A stretch of 64,000 bases of DNA from Viridibacillus soli. GTDB taxonomy: Bacteria > Bacillota > Bacilli > Bacillales_A > Planococcaceae. The notes under the pieces are model-generated. The model searched no databases, was not told the origin of the DNA, and was given only the letters and a program-made list of their open reading frames with translations. Position 1 is the stretch's first letter; each line of letters starts with the position of its first letter. Below, in pieces: positions 41,827 through 51,265 of the stretch. Location of the stretch: positions 1 to 64,000 of the forward strand of contig NZ_JAEOAH010000037.1 of assembly GCF_016612995.1 (NCBI RefSeq). Direction: 5' to 3'. A program made the position numbers and the translations under genes.

Positions 41827-43575
41827 TTACTCTTGAATACGTAATTGTTGTTTCGCGAATTCTCTGTACATCTCATGTGATTGAAATAACGCATCATGCG
41901 TCCCACTTCCCGTAATATGCCCTTTCTCTACAAATATAATATTGTCCGAATCGACGACGGTAGAAAGACGGTGGGCAATAACAAGTGTCGTTCTTCCTTT
42001 CATCAAATTATCCAATGCTTTTTGGACATAGATTTCTGATTTACTATCAAGACTAGAGGTCGCTTCATCAAGCATTAAAATTTGTGGATCACGTAATAAC
42101 GCTCTAGCAATTGCGATTCTTTGTCGTTGACCTCCTGAAAGCTTGATACCTCGTTCTCCTACTTCAGTATTAAACTTATCTGGAAGTGCTTGAATAAATT
42201 GATCAGCATACGCCATTTTAGTGACTCTTTCAAGTTCTGTATCTGTAACCTCTTTATCTATTCCATAACAAATGTTATCGCGTATTGTACCGGATATAAG
42301 TGCACTTTCCTGAGCAACGTATCCAATTTGACTTCTCCAAGAATGTAACGAGAACGTATCAATAGGTGTATCTCCAAGTGTAATGGTCCCTTTTGTTGGT
42401 TGATAATATCGTTCTAAAAGAGAAAATGTAGTAGTCTTTCCTCCACCACTCGGTCCAACAATAGCCGTTACTTTACCTGGTTCAATTGTAAAATTAATAT
42501 TAGATAAAATCGATTCTTTTCCATATGCAAAGTCCACATGATTCATATGAATAGGCTCTGTCACTAGCTCCAACTGTTTGCCTACATATATATCTTCTTC
42601 ATCGTGTTCAAGTACTGTACTAATTCGCTCTGTTGCTCCCATTGCTTTTTGCAATTGTGTAAAGAACATCGTTAATTGAGTCATTGGAATAATAATTTGA
42701 ATTAAATATAAAATAAAAGCAACCATGTCGCCAGCTGTTAATGCTCCAGAAGAGACACGCACTCCTCCATACCCAATAATTGCTACTAGCACAATCATTA
42801 AAATGAAAGAAATCAAAGGCGAGATCAGTGCATGTATTTTGGCTTCTTTTAAACCAAAATTGAAGAGATTTGTAATACCTTTTTTTCCACGCTCATATTC
42901 TATATTCTCTGCATTTGAAGCTTTCACTAAACGTGATTCTGGTAATACTTGATTTAACAAAGCAGTAAATTTTGCCGTTTCATCTTGCATTCCTTTTGAA
43001 ATTACGTACATTTTCTTTCCTAACAGCATTAAAATCAACATAGCAATTGGAACAGCAACAAGCATTACTAAAGTCATTTTCCAATCTAAGAATAGCAAAA
43101 TCGTAACAGAACCAATAATCGCAATAATTCCAGATAAACAGTTAGCAAGATGTTCTGTAATGAGTTCCTTCACAACTGCGGTATCATTCGTTACACGACT
43201 CAATGTCTCCCCTGTATCATTTTTATCATAATAAGGAATTGGTAAATGGAGTAATTTTCTCCACAATCGCTCTCTCAATTTTGCTACCACGTGATGTCCA
43301 ACTCGGTTTAACAGATAAATAGAAAGCCCGCTCGCTATTGCCTGGGCAATAAAAGCAATGACTAGCAAAATAATTTGCCAATAGTTAAGTGAATCTAGTG
43401 AAAAACCGTCCACTAATTTCTTTGTGAACAACGGAACGACAAAACCTACCCCAGTTGTCGCAAAACTCATACATAGTGCAATGATTAACAAAAGCTTAGG
43501 AGGTTCTGTTTGTTTTATTAGCTGTACAAACTGTCGCCAACCTTTTAATTTATTCTCTTTTATCTTTTCCTTCAT
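41827..43575 (-). CDS. bmrA: Multidrug ABC exporter BmrA
   Basis: Homodimeric half-transporter that exports drugs and lipophilic compounds. The 582 residues hold a six-helix membrane domain (about 1-325) with [18 protein letters not shown] and [24 protein letters not shown], then an ATPase domain with Walker [11 protein letters not shown], signature LSGGQRQR and Walker [13 protein letters not shown]. Similarity to Bacillus subtilis BmrA extends over the whole length, including [16 protein letters not shown] in helix 5. AGGAGG precedes the ATG. It is first in a three-gene operon with a two-component pair, which suggests drug-induced expression. Confidence 0.88.
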   Translation of the reverse strand: MKEKIKENKLKGWRQFVQLIKQTEPPKLLLIIALCMSFATTGVGFVVPLFTKKLVDGFSLDSLNYWQIILLVIAFIAQAIASGLSIYLLNRVGHHVVAKLRERLWRKLLHLPIPYYDKNDTGETLSRVTNDTAVVKELITEHLANCLSGIIAIIGSVTILLFLDWKMTLVMLVAVPIAMLILMLLGKKMYVISKGMQDETAKFTALLNQVLPESRLVKASNAENIEYERGKKGITNLFNFGLKEAKIHALISPLISFILMIVLVAIIGYGGVRVSSGALTAGDMVAFILYLIQIIIPMTQLTMFFTQLQKAMGATERISTVLEHDEEDIYVGKQLELVTEPIHMNHVDFAYGKESILSNINFTIEPGKVTAIVGPSGGGKTTTFSLLERYYQPTKGTITLGDTPIDTFSLHSWRSQIGYVAQESALISGTIRDNICYGIDKEVTDTELERVTKMAYADQFIQALPDKFNTEVGERGIKLSGGQRQRIAIARALLRDPQILMLDEATSSLDSKSEIYVQKALDNLMKGRTTLVIAHRLSTVVDSDNIIFVEKGHITGSGTHDALFQSHEMYREFAKQQLRIQE

Positions 43576-43815
43576 TATTCACATTCCTCCTTATATTTCC
43601 CCATAAAAGCGTTTCAGCAATCTTTCATTAGTTACTTTATCATTTCTTTATGAACTGAATATGAAATGATAAAAGAGAGTTGCACTTCTTATTCATATTA
43701 CTATATCTGTGCACAATAGGGAGATTAGTGAAAAATGAAGGGCAGTCATTTTATGAGAGCTATAAATACAAGTGAAATCAAAATGCCTTACTTCTTCATA
43801 AGTTGATACAAATAG
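43576..43815. other. Upstream region of the bmrA operon
   Basis: AT-rich. It should contain the bmrA promoter. A minus-strand frame of 68 codons (43693-43899) crosses the hairpin at 43816 and is not credible as a gene. No operator was recognised. Confidence 0.4.
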
Positions 43816-43866
43816 GAAAAGGAGAAGAAATATCACCGTCAATAGATGATATTTCTTCTCCTTTTC
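43816..43866. terminator. Long perfect hairpin, terminator-like
   Basis: GAAAAGGAGAAGAAATATCA pairs with TGATATTTCTTCTCCTTTTC around an 11-base loop, 20 pairs without mismatch. No intact gene directly precedes it in either direction; on the minus strand it would follow a coding relic ending near 43902. Confidence 0.65.
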
Positions 43867-44157
43867 TAATAATATGATTGCAGGTATACCAAAATTCATT
43901 CTAAAAATCCGCCATTAAAATACCAAAATAATTTTTCATTATCTAGTTCTAGTTCTAAAAACTCTGGATTTCCTGTAAGAAAGTATATAAAGAACCTCTT
44001 TTTTCACATAAAAGGTCTCAAAGTAGATTACTGTCAGCAGCCTTCTCCTGATACTATCGGAGCTCGCATTTTCCACTATATAATAACTAAGGGAAATCGT
44101 AAATTATTTTTAAATTTTAAGCTCATTAGCGTTTAAATCATTTCATTAAAATAATGC
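43867..44157. other. Gene-free region with a short coding relic
   Basis: The minus strand at about 43900-44005 encodes FFIYFLTGNPEFLELELDNE and KLFWYFNGGFLE before a stop, without a start codon, so probably the tail of a lost gene. The rest is unremarkable. Confidence 0.3.
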
Positions 44158-44658
44158 TTATTTATCCTTTTTATCCACAATAACATGCTCGAATTTTTCT
44201 CCTGATAAATCGATATCAAATGCTTGGCCGAAACCAATTACATAACGCCCTTCTTTTGGCATAAGTTCAAATAAAGATAAATCTAATCCTCGTAAAACAC
44301 CCATCATTGGTACACCGTGGTTATTTTCAAACTTAGCAAATATTTCTTCGTGGCCATTATTTCCGATATTCTCTGCAGTACATTGAAATCTAACTCGCTC
44401 ACGCGCAAATAAATTAGGGGCATCTTGCTCATCTGCAAGCATCATAATACTAATTAAACTTCTCTCTTCAATAAATTTATAATGATCTGTAATTATACTT
44501 ATATAAATATAAATCTTCCCATCATGCTGAACGTACGGTGCATAACTAGTAAATGGATCACCATTGTCATCCTTGCTACTAATCACAACTGTTTTACACT
44601 TGTCTATAAATCGTAAATATTGTTGCTTTTTTTTGATGATATCAATTTGTTTTACCAT
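44158..44658 (-). CDS. HugZ/HutZ-like haem utilisation protein (FMN-binding split-barrel fold)
   Basis: The 166-residue protein has a pyridoxamine-oxidase-like split barrel: KCKTVVISSKDDNGDPFTSYAPYVQ at the start, LIS-MMLADE in the middle and the C-terminal YVIGFGQAFDIDL, which resembles the haem-binding tail of HugZ/HutZ proteins that degrade or shuttle haem. Its position at the end of a haem-type ABC operon agrees. Whether it breaks the haem ring here is inference. AGGAGG precedes the ATG. Confidence 0.75.
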   Translation of the reverse strand: MVKQIDIIKKKQQYLRFIDKCKTVVISSKDDNGDPFTSYAPYVQHDGKIYIYISIITDHYKFIEERSLISIMMLADEQDAPNLFARERVRFQCTAENIGNNGHEEIFAKFENNHGVPMMGVLRGLDLSLFELMPKEGRYVIGFGQAFDIDLSGEKFEHVIVDKKDK

Positions 44659-44672
44659 TTTCCTTCCTCCTC

Positions 44673-45464
44673 TTATTGTGTAGCTACCCGTGAAATGCCC
44701 ATTAAATTAATACGTGGTTTTCCATGCTGAAAATGTGTATCAATTTCACATTCCACCCCGTAAACATTACGAATCATTTCTTGTGTCATAACCTCTTCTG
44801 ATGTACCATATTTCACGACTATTCCTTTTGAAATAACGCATATTTTATCACTATAAATACTTGCTTGGTTTAAATCATGTAGCACCATCACAATCGTCAT
44901 ACCTAACTCCCGATTAACTGTGTGAATTAGTTCTAACAACTGAAGTTGATGAGCAATATCTAAGTAGGTGGTTGGTTCATCAAGTAGCAATATTTTTGGT
45001 CGCTGTGCCAATGACATAGCAATCCATGCACGCTGCGATTCCCCACCTGAAAGTGAGGATACCAATCTTTCTTTTAATGGTGTTAACCCTGTCTTTTCAA
45101 TAGCCCATTCCACTATGCTTAAATCTTCTTCATTTGTGCGCTCATACCATTTTTTATGTGGTATACGTCCATATCTCACTAATTCTTCTACTGTAATATC
45201 TGAAGGTGGCTCATTCGATTGAAACAATACACTCATCATCTGTGAAATTGCTTTTGTTCCTAGTGATTGAAGGTCTCTACCATCTAAAAAGATTTTTTCT
45301 TTTTTAACAGGTATCAATCTAGACATTGCTTTTAAAGCTGTAGACTTCCCAGAACCATTGGGACCAATAATGGAGATAATTTCACCTTTTTCAACATTCA
45401 AATTAAAGTCATCTAATACTTTTTTATGATCATAACTTATATTCAGTAATTGAGCTTTTAGCAT
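44673..45464 (-). CDS. Haem/iron ABC transporter ATP-binding protein
   Basis: The 263-residue ATPase has Walker A GPNGSGKST, signature LSGGESQR and Walker B ILLLDEPTTYLDIAHQ, the form of the FepC/HmuV group. The start at 45464 (MLKAQLLNI) is one base past the permease stop; the GGGTG site is about nine bases upstream. An earlier GTG at 45476 lies inside the permease gene. It is third of four genes in the operon. Confidence 0.87.
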   Translation of the reverse strand: MLKAQLLNISYDHKKVLDDFNLNVEKGEIISIIGPNGSGKSTALKAMSRLIPVKKEKIFLDGRDLQSLGTKAISQMMSVLFQSNEPPSDITVEELVRYGRIPHKKWYERTNEEDLSIVEWAIEKTGLTPLKERLVSSLSGGESQRAWIAMSLAQRPKILLLDEPTTYLDIAHQLQLLELIHTVNRELGMTIVMVLHDLNQASIYSDKICVISKGIVVKYGTSEEVMTQEMIRNVYGVECEIDTHFQHGKPRINLMGISRVATQ

Positions 45465-45465
45465 T

Positions 45466-46452
45466 CTAAATGTCACCCGATCTCATTAAATATAAAAAGT
45501 AAGGTCCTCCAACCATTGCCATCACAATACCAGCTGGAATATCTAAAGGTGAAAATAGAGAGCGTCCTACTGTATCAGCTAATAATAATACGAGCGCCCC
45601 TAACACCATACTCATAGGCAATAAAACACGATAATTTGACCCTACTATAAATCTCGACATATGTGGAACAATGAGGCCAACAAAGCCCAGTAATCCCACA
45701 ACAGAAACAGAAATAGCCGCTAAATAAACTGCAACTAAGGAGAGTACGATTCGAATTCGGTTTGTATTCTCTCCTAAATTTATAGCTACATTCTCTCCTA
45801 GATTCAAAATATTTGCTGAACGGATGCAAAAGAGTGCTGCAATCCAACCAATGATTGAATAAGGAAAAAGAAGAATAACATCTCCCATTCCTTTTGCTGA
45901 TAAACTCCCGTTTAGCCATTGTATTGCAGAAGGAAGACGATCACTATAAAGAATTGATAATAGACCCGTTATACCGCCAAATACAGAATTAACAGCTATC
46001 CCTGAGAGAATAATTCGGACAGGTGATATGCCATTTTTCTTCCATGCTAACGCATAAACTAAAGTAACAGCTACAAGCCCACCTACCACCGCAGCAAGTG
46101 GAATCCACTGGTCAAAACTAGGGAATAGCAGCAGGATAAATAATACCGTTACTGCTGCTCCGCTAGATACGCCTGTTAAACCTGGATCTGCTAGCGGATT
46201 CCTCATGACTGCCTGAAGCAATGCACCTGATATGGCTAAATTTGTGCCTACTAATATAGCAATCAGAACTCTAGGAATTCGCAAATCCCTGACAATAGTT
46301 TCTGACATTGCCTCACCAGAACCAAATATTGTTCTAATGGTTTCCATAGGTGACAAATGTACACTACCTATTCCAATTGATAAGATCATAAAAACTACTA
46401 GTAAAATAAATGTTACACCTATACTAAATCTTCTTTTCGGTTTTACTTCCAT
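45466..46452 (-). CDS. Haem/iron ABC transporter permease (FecCD family)
   Basis: A 328-residue permease with about nine helices, RDLRIPRVLIAILVGTNLAISGALLQAVMRNPLADPGLTG near residues 57-96 and VGLLGFVGLIVPHMSRFIVG in the second half. It is the only permease of the operon, so a homodimer is likely, as in haem importers such as HmuU. The start MEVKPKRRF at 46452 is preferred to an in-frame TTG at 46461, because GAGGG is about ten bases upstream of it. Confidence 0.87.
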   Translation of the reverse strand: MEVKPKRRFSIGVTFILLVVFMILSIGIGSVHLSPMETIRTIFGSGEAMSETIVRDLRIPRVLIAILVGTNLAISGALLQAVMRNPLADPGLTGVSSGAAVTVLFILLLFPSFDQWIPLAAVVGGLVAVTLVYALAWKKNGISPVRIILSGIAVNSVFGGITGLLSILYSDRLPSAIQWLNGSLSAKGMGDVILLFPYSIIGWIAALFCIRSANILNLGENVAINLGENTNRIRIVLSLVAVYLAAISVSVVGLLGFVGLIVPHMSRFIVGSNYRVLLPMSMVLGALVLLLADTVGRSLFSPLDIPAGIVMAMVGGPYFLYLMRSGDI

Positions 46453-46479
46453 TTCGTCCAACCCTCATCTTAAGTCATA

Positions 46480-47469
46480 TTACTTATATAAAATCTCGTT
46501 AAGCTGTTCTAATCCATCTGTAGCTTTTACGATAGAGGCATAGCCAAATATTTGGTAGTCCAGAGCCTGAACACGATCTTCTTTAAAGGCATTTAATTTC
46601 TCCCATGCACCATTCTTTTTTACTTCTGCTTTAAATTGTTCTAGCGCAGCCGTTGGATCTCCGTGAGAAACAAGAAGTATAGCATCTGGATTGGATACTA
46701 TAACATCTTCCATATTCATTGGCACGTATGCCTCTGTTGATTTTTTCGCTTCATTTACAATATTTTTAGCACCTAACTTCTTCACTAAACTACCAACATA
46801 TGTTTTTTCGCTCATTAACATGAATGACTCTCCTGAACCAAATAACACCATTACTTTAGATGAGTCTTTACCTTTCACATCTTCTAATACTGCTGTTTCT
46901 TTCTCTTCTAATTGAGTCAGATATTCTTTCGCTACTTCTTCTTTTTGTAATGTTTTCCCTAATACTTCAAACGAAATTTTAAGATCTTCATATGAATCTG
47001 TCGGAATATAAGCAGTTGCTACTTTACCGTTTTTTATCTTCTTTTCTAAACTATCTTGAATTGATTCAGGTCCAATTACTATATCTGGTTTAAGGCTTAC
47101 TATTTTCTCTACATCAGGCTCAATAGGAGAACCAATTTGCGCTATTTTATCGAAGCCTTCAGGTAGCTTATGGGTTGAAATAGGTAACCCAACCGGTTTT
47201 ACATCCAATATATTTAGCATTTCCGCAATCGAAACAGATGTTGTGACGACCGAATTTGGCTGTTCTGAAGGGAATTGCTTTAATAATTTTTCTAGTTTTT
47301 TTATATGTTCACTAGATACCTTTATATCACTATTAGATTTTGCAGCTTCACTTCCTTGATCTGCTACAACTTTTTTTTCAGCTGTTTCTGGCTCTGACTT
47401 ATCTTCTGCACATCCTCCCAAAACAAGTAATGCGGATAAGACTACAGTTCCATATACACTTTTCTTCAT
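46480..47469 (-). CDS. Haem-binding lipoprotein (IsdE-like)
   Basis: Surface receptor of 329 residues with lipobox LGGC (Cys20), a charged linker, then a helical-backbone binding fold. VVTTSVSIAEMLNILDVKPVGLPIS, then IGSPIEPDVEKIVSLKPDIV and FGSGESFMLMSEKTYVGSLV resemble Staphylococcus IsdE. Haem is the likely ligand, supported by the HugZ-like gene in the same operon. IsdE uses Met and His ligands; Met residues at EMLN and FMLM are candidates. No NEAT-domain cell-wall haem carriers are in the window. A Fur box lies just upstream. Confidence 0.8.
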   Translation of the reverse strand: MKKSVYGTVVLSALLVLGGCAEDKSEPETAEKKVVADQGSEAAKSNSDIKVSSEHIKKLEKLLKQFPSEQPNSVVTTSVSIAEMLNILDVKPVGLPISTHKLPEGFDKIAQIGSPIEPDVEKIVSLKPDIVIGPESIQDSLEKKIKNGKVATAYIPTDSYEDLKISFEVLGKTLQKEEVAKEYLTQLEEKETAVLEDVKGKDSSKVMVLFGSGESFMLMSEKTYVGSLVKKLGAKNIVNEAKKSTEAYVPMNMEDVIVSNPDAILLVSHGDPTAALEQFKAEVKKNGAWEKLNAFKEDRVQALDYQIFGYASIVKATDGLEQLNEILYK

Positions 47470-47497
47470 AGTAAAAAGTCCCCTGTCTTTTATAATT

Positions 47498-47516
47498 GAA
47501 AATAATTATCATTATC
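47498..47516 (-). promoter_or_regulatory. Fur box upstream of the haem operon
   Basis: Minus strand GATAATGATAATTATTTTC matches 17 of 19 positions of the classic Fur box GATAATGATAATCATTATC. It lies about 30 bases before the start of the binding protein gene. Confidence 0.88.
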
Positions 47517-47695
47517 AATTAGAAATATATCAAACAATGAAACTGTTTACAACTACTTTCTCAGGAATTGATGAATGACCATTTATAGTTACGTGATAGG
47601 GAAGCTGATTAAAAAGGTGGAATAGGTAACAATTTAATTAAAAATCCACACTGAATAAGCAACATTTTTTGAATTAGTAAGTGGATTTAAATTAA
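47517..47695. other. Gene-free spacer upstream of the haem operon
   Basis: Contains the haem operon promoter region and nothing else that was recognised. Confidence 0.4.
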
Positions 47696-47738
47696 AAAAG
47701 GTGACATATCGTTCGATTCTGAACGATATGTCACCTTT
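47696..47738. terminator. Strong bidirectional hairpin
   Basis: AAAGGTGACATATCGTTC pairs perfectly with GAACGATATGTCACCTTT (18 pairs) around six bases. A/T runs on both sides fit an intrinsic terminator. Confidence 0.85.
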
Positions 47739-47786
47739 GCCTTTTGTATTTCTTACTCTGGTTCCCTCATTAAGCTCATAATTCGC

Positions 47787-47969
47787 TTATAACATATCCA
47801 CATTAGACCTAATCACTTCATTAAATTGAGTAATCGATACTACTTTTTGATTATAAAAACGATTCATTTGTGCTACGCTTACTATACCTTTCAGTCTTGT
47901 TATATCCATTAAAACAAGAGGAAAGCCATAGAAATATACTTGCCCTATTTTTAAAAACCCCTCTGACAT
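47787..47969 (-). pseudogene. N-terminal fragment of a DUF1254 protein
   Basis: The 60-codon frame reads VYFYGFPLVLMDITRLKG and, at its end, FNEVIRSNVDML, matching the start of DUF1254 proteins (YxYGYPLVxMD-TR ... VRPNVDTLYS). The stop follows at once where the family continues for about 300 more residues. Its only ATG lies inside the hairpin of the neighbouring terminator, and no ribosome site is present, so it is not a functional gene. Confidence 0.65.
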
Positions 47970-47984
47970 TTTAAATCAGAGGGG
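47951..47984 (-). terminator. Terminator of the queF-transporter operon
   Basis: CCCCTCTGA/TCAGAGGGG, nine perfect pairs, then TTTTTA on the minus strand, 25 bases past the transporter stop. Confidence 0.88.
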
Positions 47985-48008
47985 TAAATTTTGTGATTCC
48001 ATATACTC

Positions 48009-48641
48009 TTAAGCTTCTTGTGACAATGAAACAGCTGTTTTTTGTCTTCTTAATAAACTGACTAGTACATAAACAATAGGTGTAGTAGCTATTGATGCAA
48101 AAAATTTAAAGACATATTGCGTTAGAATCAAACTTCCTAGTACAGCTATTGGCATTGTGCCGTAGAATGCAATGGTGATGAAAATAGTTGTGTCTATTAA
48201 TTGGCTCAGCATAGTGGACGCATTATTACGTAACCACAGCTTTTTTTGCCCATGGATGGACTTTAATTTATTGAACACAAAAACATCAAGGTTTTGACTT
48301 ATCGCATATGATATTAAACTAGCCAAAATAACTCGGAAGCTTCCACTTAAAATAGTTTGGAACGACTCCTGGTCATTAAAAATGGGTGCTGATGGCAAAT
48401 TAATTGTAATGGTGATGAATAATAGAGCAAGGATTTGCATTATAAATCCCGCATTAACTGTTCTTTTCGCTTCCCTTTTCCCATAAACCTCAACAATTAC
48501 ATCAATAATAGGATAAGTAAATATGTAAATGACTACAGCAGCAGGTAGTATAATCCACTCCCCAATGCTAAATAGTTTAACTGCTACAATGTTCGCCAAT
48601 ATGAGCAGCCCAACAAAAATTCCATTTAAATATAAAAGCAT
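48009..48641 (-). CDS. yhhQ: Queuosine precursor transporter (YhhQ/VUT family)
   Basis: Membrane protein of 210 residues with about six helices that imports preQ0/preQ1 type precursors of queuosine. Motifs of the family are NIVAVKLFSIG near the start, TYPIIDVIVEVYGKREAKRTV at about 43-63 and SQLIDTTIFITIAFYG in the C-terminal half. The operon with queF under a preQ1 riboswitch supports the function. The ribosome site GGGAGAA is weak-to-good. It ends at a terminator. Confidence 0.88.
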   Translation of the reverse strand: MLLYLNGIFVGLLILANIVAVKLFSIGEWIILPAAVVIYIFTYPIIDVIVEVYGKREAKRTVNAGFIMQILALLFITITINLPSAPIFNDQESFQTILSGSFRVILASLISYAISQNLDVFVFNKLKSIHGQKKLWLRNNASTMLSQLIDTTIFITIAFYGTMPIAVLGSLILTQYVFKFFASIATTPIVYVLVSLLRRQKTAVSLSQEA

Positions 48642-48656
48642 TACTATAATTCTCCC

Positions 48657-49157
48657 TTATCGATTATCAATTTTTTCCGGATATAGGTCATGATTCATCA
48701 AACGGAAATGTGCCATCTCTTCATACTTAGTACCAGGTTTCCCATAGTTGCACCACGGGTCAATAGAAAGTCCTCCACGAGGAGTAAATTTCCCCCAAAC
48801 CTCAATGTATCTCGGGTCGAGTAATTGTATTAAATCGTTCATGATAATATTGACGCAATCTTCATGAAAATCTCCGTGGTTTCTGAAACTGAAGAGATAT
48901 AACTTTAATGATTTGCTCTCTACAAGTTTTTGATCAGGTACGTACGAAATATACATCGTTGCAAAATCTGGCTGATGTGTCATCGGGCATAAACTAGTAA
49001 ACTCTGGACAATTAAACTTCACAAAATAATCCCGATTCGAATGAAGATTATCTACTGCCTCCAATACCTCAGGTGCGTACTCAAAAGAATATTGTGTATG
49101 TTGATTACCCAATAACGTTAAATCCTTTAACCCTTCTTCATGGCTTCTTCCAGACAT
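48657..49157 (-). CDS. queF: NADPH-dependent 7-cyano-7-deazaguanine (preQ0) reductase
   Basis: Reduces the nitrile of preQ0 to the amine preQ1 in queuosine synthesis. The 166-residue product has the short type I QueF form with the thioimide cysteine Cys57 in [14 protein letters not shown], the proton donor Asp64 and the QueF motif [13 protein letters not shown] with substrate-binding Glu at about 99. The start at 49157 is chosen for AAGGAGG at eight bases; the frame is open far upstream through the riboswitch but that is non-coding. Together with the importer it forms a precursor salvage unit. Confidence 0.94.
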   Translation of the reverse strand: MSGRSHEEGLKDLTLLGNQHTQYSFEYAPEVLEAVDNLHSNRDYFVKFNCPEFTSLCPMTHQPDFATMYISYVPDQKLVESKSLKLYLFSFRNHGDFHEDCVNIIMNDLIQLLDPRYIEVWGKFTPRGGLSIDPWCNYGKPGTKYEEMAHFRLMNHDLYPEKIDNR

Positions 49158-49244
49158 AAAAAACCTCCTTCTAAATGTATACCAAACACTTTTCAAGAGA
49201 GATCTGCCCCACCATTCTAAAATTCCACTAAAGAGATAAAAGAC

Positions 49245-49276
49245 ATAAAAAAAGCCACGTCCGATATGGACATGGC
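49245..49276 (-). terminator. Riboswitch-linked terminator before queF
   Basis: GCCATGTCC pairs with GGACGTGGC (one G-T pair) around ATATC, followed by TTTTTTTA on the minus strand. It lies between the preQ1 aptamer and queF. Confidence 0.85.
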
Positions 49277-49293
49277 ATATTGTCATGTATCCA

Positions 49294-49330
49294 TAGTTTT
49301 TTATAGAGGGTATCTGCTATGAACCTCTCC
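49294..49330 (-). ncRNA. PreQ1-I riboswitch
   Basis: The minus strand reads AGAGGTTCATAGCAGATACC then CTCTATAAAAAACTA, very close to the preQ1-I consensus AGAGGTTC-TAGC-ACACCCTCTATAAAAAACTAA. The hairpin AGAGG/CCTCT and the A-rich tail for the pseudoknot are present. It lies upstream of queF with a terminator between, so preQ1 should switch the operon off by termination. Confidence 0.95.
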
Positions 49331-49484
49331 CGTTCAAGTACGGGTATTCCATTTACATATGATATAGAATACCCAACGAAACGTCAATTAAAAGTTAATT
49401 AGGTATTTTATTCTATCTCATATTGATAAAGCATTAAAATTTCAACTACATCTAAATGATGCGGTTATTACTAGTACTAACACC

Positions 49485-50930
49485 TTACTTATTAGCCTCA
49501 TATACTTTCAACAGTTTACCTTTTATAGTCGTATTCTTCATGCTTTTCAACACAATTGGGCCTTTATCATTTAGTATTTCAACATAAGAAAAAGTATCTG
49601 TAATTGTAATGATTCCAATATCTTCGACTGTTACGCCAGCAATCTTAGCAATCGTTCCAACAAAGTCTACTGCTCTAAGTTTCTTTTTCTTACCACCATT
49701 AAAGTATAATTTCATGATTTGTTTGTTTAATTTTTCATTTTTCGCCTTTTTCATTATTGGTTCAACGTTCATTTTTGCTTCAAAATCAGATTTTTTATTT
49801 GAAACTTCCTCTTTTGAAGGCACTGCCAAGCTCGGGATTTTGAAACCAATATATTCTTCAATTTCATTTAAAAATTTATCTTCAAATGGTGTAACAAAGG
49901 TCATAGCTTTCCCTTTTTGTCCTGCTCGTCCTGTTCTTCCTGTACGATGGACATAACTTTCTTTCTCTAACGGAAGGTCATAGTTAATGACATGCGTTAT
50001 ATTATCAATATCAATTCCTCTAGCGGCTACATCTGTTGCGATTAAATAGCGGAAATCCCCTCGTTTAAAATCATTCATCACTTCAAGACGAATATCCTGT
50101 ATCATTCCCCCATGAATTTTGTCGCAGCTATAACCTAAATCCGCTAATTGCTCACACAAAAGATCTACTCGATCTTTTGTTCGGCAAAAAATGATACAAC
50201 TATCTGGATTTTCAACAATCGTCACGTCTTTTAGCATTGAGATTTTATTATTCTCTTCCACCACAACTAGAGAATGATCGATTTTATCTGTCGTCAATCC
50301 AGTTGCCTTAATTTCAATATCAGTAGGTTTTTTCATGTAGTTAAGAGCTAAGTTTTTAACCGCCTCTGGTAAAGTAGCTGAAAATAACATTGTCACTCGT
50401 TTTCGAGGTAATTCTTTAATAATGGCTTCTACTTGTTCAATAAATCCCATATTCAGCATTTCATCAGCTTCATCAATAACAAGGTAGCGAATCTGATCTA
50501 AGACCAGAGTACCTCTTTCAATATGATCCATCACACGTCCTGGAGTCCCAACAACTACATGCGTTTTTTGTTTTAATTCTGTTTTTTGGATGGCAAAGGG
50601 TTGCTTGCCATAAATCGCTGTCGCTTTAATTCGTTTAAATCTACCTAAGTTTGTGAAATCCTCTTTCACTTGAACAGCAAGTTCTCTCGTTGGTGTCAAA
50701 ATTAACGCTTGAGGTTTATTTTCCTGCCAATCGACTAATTCACAAATTGGAATACCATATGACGCCGTCTTACCACTACCTGTTTGTGATTTCACAACAA
50801 GATCGTTTTTCTCCAACACTAGCGGTATTACTTTACTCTGAACTTCTGTTGGATTTTTATATTCTAAGCTATCCAGTGCATTTACGATTTCATTACTCAA
50901 TTTATAATCTTTAAAACTTTTTTTACTCAT
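49485..50930 (-). CDS. dbpA: DEAD-box RNA helicase DbpA (YxiN type)
   Basis: ATP-dependent helicase that is guided to 23S rRNA and acts in large-subunit assembly. The 481 residues hold the Q motif and motif I SQTGSGKT at about 46-53, DEAD in [11 protein letters not shown], and motif [12 protein letters not shown]. The C-terminal 75 residues ([21 protein letters not shown] and beyond) form the DbpA RNA-binding domain. The start [10 protein letters not shown] at 50930 has GAGGAAT upstream; a longer frame to 50996 has none. It is monocistronic. Confidence 0.92.
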   Translation of the reverse strand: MSKKSFKDYKLSNEIVNALDSLEYKNPTEVQSKVIPLVLEKNDLVVKSQTGSGKTASYGIPICELVDWQENKPQALILTPTRELAVQVKEDFTNLGRFKRIKATAIYGKQPFAIQKTELKQKTHVVVGTPGRVMDHIERGTLVLDQIRYLVIDEADEMLNMGFIEQVEAIIKELPRKRVTMLFSATLPEAVKNLALNYMKKPTDIEIKATGLTTDKIDHSLVVVEENNKISMLKDVTIVENPDSCIIFCRTKDRVDLLCEQLADLGYSCDKIHGGMIQDIRLEVMNDFKRGDFRYLIATDVAARGIDIDNITHVINYDLPLEKESYVHRTGRTGRAGQKGKAMTFVTPFEDKFLNEIEEYIGFKIPSLAVPSKEEVSNKKSDFEAKMNVEPIMKKAKNEKLNKQIMKLYFNGGKKKKLRAVDFVGTIAKIAGVTVEDIGIITITDTFSYVEILNDKGPIVLKSMKNTTIKGKLLKVYEANK

Positions 50931-51111
50931 AATTATTCCTCTTTTGTTTTGAATTATTTTTCTTATTATTTCCGTAAAGTTTATTACCTTATACAAGCTA
51001 TAATTATATGCCTTTTATTTACATCATTTAATTGAAAATAGTTAGGTATTCCAGAAAATGCTCCTTAATTTTCCTGTTTTTCAGGTTGAGAATAAAATAA
51101 ATATCAAAAAA
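50931..51111. other. Upstream region of dbpA
   Basis: Very AT-rich, presumably the dbpA promoter and leader. Nothing specific was recognised. Confidence 0.4.
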
Positions 51112-51156
51112 AATGAAAGCAAAAAAATTATAATTACAAATCTCTTTGCTTTCATT
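51103..51156 (-). terminator. Terminator of rlmN
   Basis: AATGAAAGCAAA pairs with TTTGCTTTCATT, a perfect 12-pair stem with a long loop, followed by TTTTTTTT on the minus strand; about 110 bases past the rlmN stop. Confidence 0.8.
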
Positions 51157-51265
51157 CCATATTATTATTTTGCTTATTGATTATTTAAGAATAACCTAAT
51201 GCTTAACGGTTTGTTATATAGAAAAGGTCCCCCATAAAATAATTATATAAAGCTCCTCTACTAAA

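Noticed and set aside
43693-43899. Minus-strand 68-codon frame
   Set aside because: It crosses a 20-pair perfect hairpin, has no ribosome site and no recognisable composition, so it is a by-product of the hairpin.
48657-49286. N-terminal extension of QueF to 49286
   Set aside because: The extra 43 codons run through the riboswitch terminator and have no ribosome site; the ATG at 49157 has a perfect one.
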